Assembly (NCBI GenBank): GCA_937926105.1
Contig: CALANS010000137.1
Location: forward strand, 1-6,018
Length of the DNA: 6,018 nt
Direction of reading: 5' to 3'
DNA from: an uncultured Actinomycetes bacterium
GTDB taxonomy: Bacteria > Actinomycetota > Actinomycetes > Mycobacteriales > Nakamurellaceae
The position numbers and the translations under genes were made by a program. Position 1 is the first letter of the stretch. The number at the start of each line of letters is the position of its first letter. The notes under the pieces were generated by a model. It was not told the origin of the DNA and did no database searches. It saw nothing but the letters and a program-made list of their open reading frames with translations. Of this stretch, positions 1-4,369 are shown in pieces.

Positions 1-64
1 CACCCGCGAGCGTCACCGAGCCGGCGACGATGCCGGCGGTGGCGATGCTGCGGATGCGGTTCAT
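1..64 (-). CDS. 5' end of a probable secreted protein (truncated by window edge)
   Basis: Reading the minus strand from the ATG at 64 gives 21 codons, MNRIRSIATAGIVAGSVTLAG, before the window ends. The pattern is a short basic start (R3, R5) followed by a small, Ala/Gly/Val-rich hydrophobic stretch, which is what a signal peptide looks like. It is similar in style, though not identical, to the start of the 340-residue protein upstream. The gene has the same orientation as the surface-protein genes and lies 169 bp downstream of the last one, so it may be another member of the same locus. A weak purine stretch (AGTGAAG) lies about 9-15 bases before the ATG. The function cannot be told from 21 residues, and the assignment as a gene rests on start, orientation and signal-like composition only. 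Confidence 0.5.
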   Translation of the reverse strand, partial: MNRIRSIATAGIVAGSVTLAG

Positions 65-121
65 GGGCGTTGCTTCACTTTCGTTCACAGTCGTCTAAGG
101 CAGGAGAAAGCTATACGACTT

Positions 122-168
122 CGCTCCGGTGCGGCCGCAAGAAAAAGTCTGCGGCCGCACCGGAAGCG
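122..168 (-). terminator. Strong hairpin, candidate intrinsic terminator or attenuator
   Basis: A perfect 14-bp inverted repeat (CCGGTGCGGCCGCA at 126-139, its complement at 150-163) encloses a 10-base loop. The stem extends by one more pair (125/164) and then by a few pairs with a one-base bulge. It starts about 66 bases past the stop codon of the 340-residue gene on the minus strand. No T-run follows on either strand, so it would be a U-less terminator of the kind often proposed in high-GC actinobacteria. It could also be a partial terminator that sets the ratio between the 340-residue gene and the gene starting at 64, or an mRNA-stabilising 3' hairpin. Confidence 0.5.
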
Positions 169-233
169 CCAGATACAAGCCCTTCAGGGATCGCTCAGCA
201 TAGTCGATCAATTGCCAAGCGTTCCATTTCGCG

Positions 234-1256
234 TCAACTCCAATTGCAGGTCCCGGCGGTATTGCTGATGTAATCGAAGCCTTGGTAGCTAGCGCAGTCA
301 ATCGTGACATTCATGCCTGATGTGCCAAACGCCACGAGTTCTGCGGTGGCAACCTGTGGGTCGCCCCATGTATCTGTAATCTGTTGCCAGGTCCAGTAGA
401 TGCTGTTGGTCGGCGATATGTACGCGGTCTTCTGAGCATTTAGGCTGATCCCAACAGGAGCAGGGCCTGTTCCGGGATTGACAAACCATCGACCGTCGGT
501 CCCGGAGCCCACGGGCCCAGCGTTACCGCCGAATGTCGTTCCATCAGGAAGAGTGATTACCCACTTCGGCATCTTGACCGAGCCGTTATTTGCGTGGATT
601 GATGGCTCAACAGCCGGAAGGTTGGTGCCGTTGACGTCCGTCAGGGATGTATTTACGGCCGTGTAGTTCGGGTCGGCGCTCAGATCGTAGTTCAAACCGC
701 CGTCCGTCCACGACGCATCCGCTTGCAGTTTCGTTGCCACGAACAGGTTATGTGTCGCGGCCGATGCCTCAACGCAGTCTGCGGTGTACGTTACAGATCC
801 CGTGCGCGTGAGCGCATTGTTGTCAAGCTCGCCCCATTTCGCGCCAATTGTGTAGGTGCCAGTGGCGCCAGCGGTCAGTGACCAATTCTGATAGTTGGTA
901 ATCGGAATAACAGAAGAATTTACGGCGCCGGAGGCGAAGAAGTCCCCGGTCGCTTTGGCGCTCCACACAACAACCATAGGAATGGTTCCATCATTCGTGA
1001 CATTGACTGTCGCAGTTTTTTGACCCGGTAGTGAGCCGTCGATCCTGCCAAGGTCTACCGTTACCGAATCGCCTGCGGCTTGCCCATCGCCAAGAACGTC
1101 AATGGAACAGCCGAAATCGCCCACGTTGATGTTCGCGGTCGCCGTCGCCGAATCCGTGAACGCGGCCCCGATCCCGCCGCTGGAAATCAATCCCGCCCCG
1201 AGTGCGGCCACGCCGCCCACGGCGACGATGCCGGTTAGTTTGGTTGAGAGTCTCAC
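234..1256 (-). CDS. TasA-like secreted protein with SipW-type (alternate) signal peptide
   Basis: This is a 340-residue exported protein. Residues 1-33 form a signal sequence: R2 and K6, then a Gly/Ala/Val hydrophobic core, then GIGAAFTDSATATANINVG. That A-F-T-D-S-A-T motif and the following IxVG strand are typical of substrates of SipW-type signal peptidases in the TasA/camelysin group. Residues about 36-165 look like the usual beta-sandwich, with the linker LPGQKTATVNVTNDG. Residues about 165-340 are a Trp-rich region I do not recognise. Cysteines 50, 161, 321 and 337 could form two disulfides outside the cell. The GTG start is chosen because it overlaps the TGA of the signal peptidase gene (GTGA) and follows AGGGAA at a 5-base spacing. 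The mature part has far more A/T third positions than the signal region or the neighbouring genes. The likely role is a surface fibre or matrix protein; the exact function is unknown. Confidence 0.85.
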   Translation of the reverse strand: MRLSTKLTGIVAVGGVAALGAGLISSGGIGAAFTDSATATANINVGDFGCSIDVLGDGQAAGDSVTVDLGRIDGSLPGQKTATVNVTNDGTIPMVVVWSAKATGDFFASGAVNSSVIPITNYQNWSLTAGATGTYTIGAKWGELDNNALTRTGSVTYTADCVEASAATHNLFVATKLQADASWTDGGLNYDLSADPNYTAVNTSLTDVNGTNLPAVEPSIHANNGSVKMPKWVITLPDGTTFGGNAGPVGSGTDGRWFVNPGTGPAPVGISLNAQKTAYISPTNSIYWTWQQITDTWGDPQVATAELVAFGTSGMNVTIDCASYQGFDYISNTAGTCNWS

Positions 1257-2008
1257 GAGAGTTCCCTTTCTGTGGTGGTGAGTGTGCTTGCCGTGCTTGA
1301 ACTGATCCCGCCGTCCTGAATCGCATTGCGCGACCAGGTGCCGGCGTCGTCTACGCCGTTGGGTACAGCGCCGCTGCCTCCTTCCGACGGGCTGCTGTCG
1401 TCTGTCTCGAACGGGCCGCTGGCGGCCTCATCCGCGCCACGGGCGTGGTCCTTCCGGCCGCGCTGGTGGGTCAGGACTGTGAGTGCCGTCGCGGCAACCA
1501 GGAGCGCTCCGGCGCCGATGAGGACGGTGCTGCGGTTATGCGCGATCAGCCCGATCTTGGGAATCACCCAGACCAGTCGGAGGGTGGTCACCGAATCCGT
1601 CGAGACCTTGCCCCAGGGATCGCTGACGTTGTTCGCGTCGCCTTTGGTGACCAGGCCGGTCGAGTCGATGCTGACGATGCGGTGGAGCACCGGCGTCGTG
1701 TGACTCGGCGGCAGGTAGGCGATGACGTCGCCGACCTTCAACTCGTCGGTGGGCACCGCGCGCACCATCACGACGTCGCCGGGCTGTATCCCGGGCCGCA
1801 TGGATCCGGACAGCACGGTGTCGAACCGTGGGTGGAAGACGAACACGACCGCGGCTGCTCCGACAACAGCCACTGCGATCAACATGAGGAGCACCGTGCC
1901 CAGAACCGCGCTCCATCGACGCCGCGCTGCACCCGTTGGCGCAGCCACGTGGCCGGGCTGCTCCTCGGGCCGCAGCGAATGAGCGCCCACGTCGCTCCCA
2001 ATTGTCAT
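1253..2008 (-). CDS. sipW: SipW-type signal peptidase I (S26B family)
   Basis: A 251-residue membrane protease that should remove signal peptides from the TasA-like proteins on the outer face of the membrane. Residues 33-58 form a transmembrane anchor. Next comes the catalytic box VLSGSMRPGIQPGDVV, with nucleophile Ser69. LHRIVSID supplies His109 and TKGDAN supplies Asp124. The Ser-to-His spacing of 40 matches Bacillus subtilis SipW (Ser47, His87, Asp106, recalled from the literature). A His in place of the usual bacterial Lys marks the ER/SipW type. A second hydrophobic segment (about 154-180) is followed by basic HQRGRK, which puts the tail in the cytoplasm. The tail (about 181-251) is long, acidic and Ser/Thr-rich, making the protein longer than the roughly 190 residues of the Bacillus enzyme. 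ATG at 2008 is preceded by AGGGGG at a 4-base spacing. The stop overlaps the next gene's GTG. The symbol is by similarity only. Confidence 0.93.
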   Translation of the reverse strand: MTIGSDVGAHSLRPEEQPGHVAAPTGAARRRWSAVLGTVLLMLIAVAVVGAAAVVFVFHPRFDTVLSGSMRPGIQPGDVVMVRAVPTDELKVGDVIAYLPPSHTTPVLHRIVSIDSTGLVTKGDANNVSDPWGKVSTDSVTTLRLVWVIPKIGLIAHNRSTVLIGAGALLVAATALTVLTHQRGRKDHARGADEAASGPFETDDSSPSEGGSGAVPNGVDDAGTWSRNAIQDGGISSSTASTLTTTERELS

Positions 2009-2012
2009 CAGG

Positions 2013-2018
2013 CCCCCT
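2013..2018 (-). promoter_or_regulatory. Ribosome-binding site of the signal peptidase gene
   Basis: AGGGGG on the minus strand, four bases before the ATG at 2008. It supports that start, because no other in-frame ATG, GTG or TTG nearby has such a site. Confidence 0.6.
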
Positions 2019-2064
2019 AGAATTGCCGGCCCGTACCCCCGAACGGGCTATACAAGTGAGCTTG

Positions 2065-2084
2065 ATAGTTACGAATGGTTACGG
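2065..2084. repeat. Tandem 10-bp direct repeat in the intergenic region
   Basis: ATAGTTACGA (2065-2074) is followed directly by ATGGTTACGG (2075-2084), with 8 of 10 bases identical. The period of one helical turn, and the position 57-76 bases upstream of the signal peptidase start, make a protein-binding site plausible. Two short copies can also arise by chance. Confidence 0.35.
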
Positions 2085-2093
2085 CATCGACAA
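2065..2093 (-). promoter_or_regulatory. Possible promoter of the signal peptidase / TasA-like pair
   Basis: On the minus strand, TTGTCG (2093-2088) is followed after 17 bases by AACTAT (2070-2065), about 57 bases before the signal peptidase ATG. The -35-like element matches TTGACA at 4 of 6 positions. The -10-like element keeps only the important A at position 2, A at 5 and T at 6, so this is weak. It is the best candidate I see in a gap that should hold a promoter if the two gene pairs are transcribed separately. The spacer and -10 overlap a tandem 10-bp repeat (2065-2084) that could be a regulator site. Confidence 0.2.
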
Positions 2094-2157
2094 TTTTGAC
2101 CATTCGGCCAAGTTTCGATGACCCGAGAGGGGAAGCTTGTGCGTCAGTGATCACCGA

Positions 2158-2190
2158 GGGTGAACGGGTGCCTTCGGCGGGTATTCACCC
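2158..2190 (-). terminator. Possible terminator after the LPXTG gene
   Basis: GGGTGAA (2158-2164) and TTCACCC (2184-2190) form a 7-bp inverted repeat about 25 bases past the LPXTG gene stop on the minus strand. The 19-base loop is GC-rich and could itself pair (GCC-TTC-GGC). No T-run follows. It is a weaker candidate than the hairpin at 122-168. Confidence 0.3.
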
Positions 2191-2213
2191 GGGCTGTGAA
2201 CCGCAGGATGTGG

Positions 2214-3137
2214 CTATACGTTGCGGTGGCGGGACGCCCGGAGCAGTCCGATACCGATCAGCAGGACCACGCCTCCGACAGCGATGAGCGAGACGACAGG
2301 CACACCGGTATTGGGCAAGGACGACTTGTTTTCGCCCAGCACCAGGACGTTGTGGTCGTCCGGGGAGCCGTTCTCCACCTCGCCCGGCGGAAGCTCCTGG
2401 TGTTCGGCCGCGACCTCGGGGGTACCCTCGTTGACCTGTTTCCCCACCGCGCCGGCGTCATCGACGCTGCCGGCCGAGGCACCGTTGGATCCGACGGAGT
2501 CGCTGGCGCCACCGGGCGCAGCGCTGGTGAGATCGAGCGCCAGATCGAATCCGAACCGCCCGTATTGCACCTCATTGCCCACGCTCGATGGCAACGACGC
2601 CGTTGCCGCAACCGCGAGGATGTCACCCCGGGCGAGGCCGGAGGCCAGGACGATGCCCGTCTGCAGGTCGGCGGTCGTGAGCGCGCCGTGCACGGGCATC
2701 GATCCCGCGGGCCCCGTCACCGTGACGGTGAAGCGCAGCGCATTTTTCAGCGCGACGCCGGCGCCCGGATTGGTCGGTCCGCCGGCCGTCGCAACGTCGG
2801 TCATGAGCAGTGTGATGGTGTCCGTCGTCGCCGACCCGGGATCGTGATCCGAATTGTCCAGCACATTCATGGAGCCGGACGCAATGCCGCCGGGGGCGAG
2901 TGCCGAGACGTCCAGCAGTGTGGCACTAGTACTCGCCACGAAGCCCGCGCCGTCGCCCATATCAACCCTGATCGGCGGCGTGGCCGCGCCCGCCGGGCTC
3001 CCCAGCCAGAGGCCCGCACCCAGGCCCAGCACGATCAGCGCCATGGTGACTGCGATACCGCCGAGCCGACGCATTCTGGTGCTGCGCGGAGGTCGGCTCG
3101 GCTTCACCGACCGGACATGCGCCCCGAGCGCCGTCAT
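2214..3137 (-). CDS. Secreted LPXTG (LPNTG) sortase-anchored surface protein, TasA-like body
   Basis: A 307-residue protein built for covalent attachment to the cell wall. Residues 1-51 are a long signal sequence: a basic start (R9, K12, R15, R18, R21, R23, R24), a hydrophobic core at about 27-45, and a conventional cleavage site near AGA-A at 49-52. Residues about 55-205 appear to be a beta-rich domain; LAPGGIASGSMNVLDNSD resembles the LxPG...G...V.N turn of TasA-like proteins. Residues 205-270 are a Gly/Ser/acidic spacer. LPNTG (274-278), a hydrophobic stretch (279-299) and a basic end (RASRHR) form a standard sortase sorting signal. The reading frame stays open upstream to an ATG at 3419, but the ATG at 3137 is chosen. 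It overlaps the upstream TGA (ATGA) and the signal sequence then sits at the N-terminus; upstream residues are Arg/Cys-rich antisense-like sequence. No clear ribosome-binding site is present, so coupled translation is likely. Confidence 0.85.
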   Translation of the reverse strand: MTALGAHVRSVKPSRPPRSTRMRRLGGIAVTMALIVLGLGAGLWLGSPAGAATPPIRVDMGDGAGFVASTSATLLDVSALAPGGIASGSMNVLDNSDHDPGSATTDTITLLMTDVATAGGPTNPGAGVALKNALRFTVTVTGPAGSMPVHGALTTADLQTGIVLASGLARGDILAVAATASLPSSVGNEVQYGRFGFDLALDLTSAAPGGASDSVGSNGASAGSVDDAGAVGKQVNEGTPEVAAEHQELPPGEVENGSPDDHNVLVLGENKSSLPNTGVPVVSLIAVGGVVLLIGIGLLRASRHRNV

Positions 3138-3916
3138 GAGGTCGCCGCCGTCTGCGTGAGCGCATAGCTCATGGAGAAGCCACCTGCCGCGGCCTGCACA
3201 TCGTTTCCGGCGGATGCGTCGAGACCGATATCGAACTTGATGCAGATGGCATCGTTCCCAGCAAGGGGCACACCGCCTGCCAGCGCGACGCCGGTGAAGG
3301 AGCCGAGCGGAATCGATGTCGCATCGGATCGGGTTGCCGCCATATCTGCGATGTGGGTGAATGTGGCCGCCGGCAGTGCGACGAACGGCAGAGTCGGCGT
3401 GCACACCCCATCCGCCCAATCGATCCCGTTCGCTGGTTCGGGGCTGCTGACGGAGACCGCGAGGGAAGCATTCTCTGCGAACAGACGCCAGGTGTCCTCA
3501 GCACCGGGCGCACCGTGGGCGTCAGCCGAGAACAGCGTCATACCCAGATCAGCTGATGCGACGCCACGCATGTCCCCGGTGACCAGCTGATATGCGACGC
3601 GATGCTCCCCGGGGGCCAGATTCTGCAGCGACAAATCGGTGCCGTCGGAATGGTTGATCTCGACCTGCAGGTGCCCGGCGATGATGACGTTTCCGGGGTA
3701 GCCGCTGCCGTCGGGAATTAGTAACGCAGCGGAGATCCCGCCGGCCGCGAGTGCGAACACTGCGACCGCGGTGAAGGACCCGACCTTCGTTCCCCGCCTG
3801 ATGACGTTCCCCCTCCGGCATCCTGCCGATGCCCCGAGCCCGTCCCGCCGCCTGCGTCGGCGGCGGGAGGCACATGCGCCGCGATCGTTGTGAGTGCGCG
3901 TCCGGGGACGCGGCAC
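3134..3916 (-). CDS. TasA/camelysin-like secreted protein; annotated start (GTG 3916) doubtful
   Basis: The frame runs 260 residues from GTG 3916, but its first 38 residues are an Arg-rich, poorly coding-looking stretch with no ribosome-binding site before the GTG. From residue 39 (codon ATC, 3802-3800) the protein reads as a clean secreted protein: RRGTK, then the hydrophobic core VGSFTAVAVFALAAGGISAALL. Next comes IPDGSGYPGNVIIAGHLQVEIN, which resembles the cleavage region and first strand of SipW-type substrates. NLAPGEHRVAYQLV (99-112) is the typical LxPGE turn of TasA-like beta-sandwiches. Cys172 and Cys225 could form a disulfide. The C-terminal GFSMSYALTQT looks like the closing strand. 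A strong GGAGGGGG lies six bases before the ATC, so the mature reading is probably 222 residues (3134-3802). It is the first gene of the pair with the LPXTG gene, joined by an ATGA overlap. The likely role is a surface or fibre subunit processed by the neighbouring signal peptidase. Confidence 0.78.
   Translation of the reverse strand: MPRPRTRTHNDRGACASRRRRRRRDGLGASAGCRRGNVIRRGTKVGSFTAVAVFALAAGGISAALLIPDGSGYPGNVIIAGHLQVEINHSDGTDLSLQNLAPGEHRVAYQLVTGDMRGVASADLGMTLFSADAHGAPGAEDTWRLFAENASLAVSVSSPEPANGIDWADGVCTPTLPFVALPAATFTHIADMAATRSDATSIPLGSFTGVALAGGVPLAGNDAICIKFDIGLDASAGNDVQAAAGGFSMSYALTQTAATS
3809..3816 (-). promoter_or_regulatory. Strong ribosome-binding site pointing to an ATC start at 3802
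   Basis: GGAGGGGG on the minus strand, six bases before the codon ATC (3802-3800), in frame with the TasA-like protein. No ATG, GTG or TTG in this frame lies at a suitable distance; the nearest is a GTG inside the hydrophobic core. The site therefore argues for initiation at ATC, or for a changed or misread start codon. Confidence 0.5.
3817..3868 (-). promoter_or_regulatory. Tandem hairpins in the probable leader of the TasA-like/LPXTG operon
   Basis: The first hairpin has a perfect 10-bp stem, TCCCGCCGCC (3843-3852) with its complement at 3859-3868, and a six-base loop. The second is GGCATC (3817-3822) with GATGCC (3828-3833) and a five-base loop, directly next to the ribosome-binding site. 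If translation starts at 3802, both lie in the 5' untranslated leader, where they could act as an attenuator or control access to the ribosome-binding site. If translation starts at 3916 they are inside coding sequence, where the high GC content makes such stems less surprising. Confidence 0.35.
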
Positions 3917-3971
3917 TTCGGACGTCGGTGCCCGCTTTCCAACCCTGTCGCACTTATCGTCGGCGCCGCAC

Positions 3972-4007
3972 CGTCAAATATGACGAGGTCGGTTTGCCGA
4001 TATGACG
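3972..4007. promoter_or_regulatory. Candidate operator: CGTCA-N4-TGACG and 22-bp-spaced direct repeats
   Basis: CGTCAAATATGACG (3972-3985) is a perfect 5-4-5 inverted repeat. The string ATATGACG occurs at 3978-3985 and again at 4000-4007, exactly 22 bp apart, about two helical turns. A related TATGACG lies at 4204-4210. The site is 56-91 bases upstream of GTG 3916 and 170-205 bases upstream of ATC 3802 on the minus strand. This layout suits a dimeric regulator, but no promoter elements confirm it. Confidence 0.3.
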
Positions 4008-4094
4008 GCGTTCGCTCGCTCGGCTCGGTGACGGACTGTAACCGGCTGTGCCTCCGGTCCGGCTGCGGCGATAGCTCCTGAACACGGCGCTTCG

Positions 4095-4116
4095 CAGCGC
4101 ACGAGCTGGTGCGCTG
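4095..4116. repeat. Perfect 8-bp hairpin in the divergent intergenic region
   Basis: CAGCGCAC (4095-4102) and GTGCGCTG (4109-4116) pair perfectly around a six-base loop. There is no T-run on either side. It could be a binding site or an RNA hairpin; nothing else indicates which. Confidence 0.35.
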
Positions 4117-4246
4117 TCGTCGAGTGCGCACGCAGGCGCCTGGAATGCGGTCGCTGGTCGTCGGTCGCCGGGACCGCCGGCCCCAGGCAGCGACAAGCGC
4201 GGGTATGACGCAATCGCCGTGAATGTACTCGGAGCCGGTCAGTCGC

Positions 4247-4276
4247 GCAGCTCGGTCCTGCGGCCGGGACCGCTGC
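4247..4276. repeat. Bulged hairpin upstream of the HNH gene
   Basis: GCAG (4247-4250) pairs with CTGC (4273-4276), and CGGTCC (4253-4258) with GGACCG (4267-4272). A two-base bulge sits on the left arm and an eight-base loop closes it. It lies about 95 bases upstream of the likely HNH start and may belong to its leader or to an older element boundary. Confidence 0.3.
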
Positions 4277-4369
4277 AGGCGGATTCGGGGCGACGTCGAA
4301 GGGAGTATGGGGCCGGGATCGGGCGGTCGTGTCAGCGGAAGTCGCCTGTCCGACCATGTCACAGGAACT

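Larger units (their letters stand above)
3917..4369. other. Divergent intergenic region with several repeats, no gene seen
   Basis: This 453-bp stretch separates the minus-strand surface locus from the plus-strand HNH gene, so it should hold promoters for both. I find no ribosome-binding site with a plausible protein. Frames that stay open on the minus strand through here are Arg/Pro/Thr-rich and continue antisense into the HNH gene, which is the mark of random high-GC open frames. Structures seen are CGTCA-N4-TGACG at 3972-3985, direct ATATGACG copies at 3978 and 4000, a hairpin at 4095-4116 and a bulged hairpin at 4247-4276. I could not assign convincing -10/-35 elements. Confidence 0.6.

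Noticed and set aside
1445..2020. A 191-residue open frame on the plus strand
   Set aside because: It is antisense to the signal peptidase, whose catalytic Ser, His and Asp motifs are intact on the other strand; composition is Arg/Asp/His-rich with no domain.
2096..2120. TTGACC on the plus strand as a rightward promoter -35
   Set aside because: No plus-strand gene follows and no fitting -10 element is seen.
2160..3167. A 335-residue open frame on the plus strand
   Set aside because: It is antisense to the LPXTG gene, very rich in Arg/His/Gly/Ala, has no ribosome-binding site and no recognisable domain; the opposite strand encodes a coherent signal peptide and sorting signal.
3138..3419. Upstream extension of the LPXTG gene to an ATG at 3419
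   Set aside because: It would place 94 Arg/Cys/His-rich residues before the signal peptide and overlap the TasA-like gene by more than 280 bp; the ATGA overlap at 3134-3137 fits much better.
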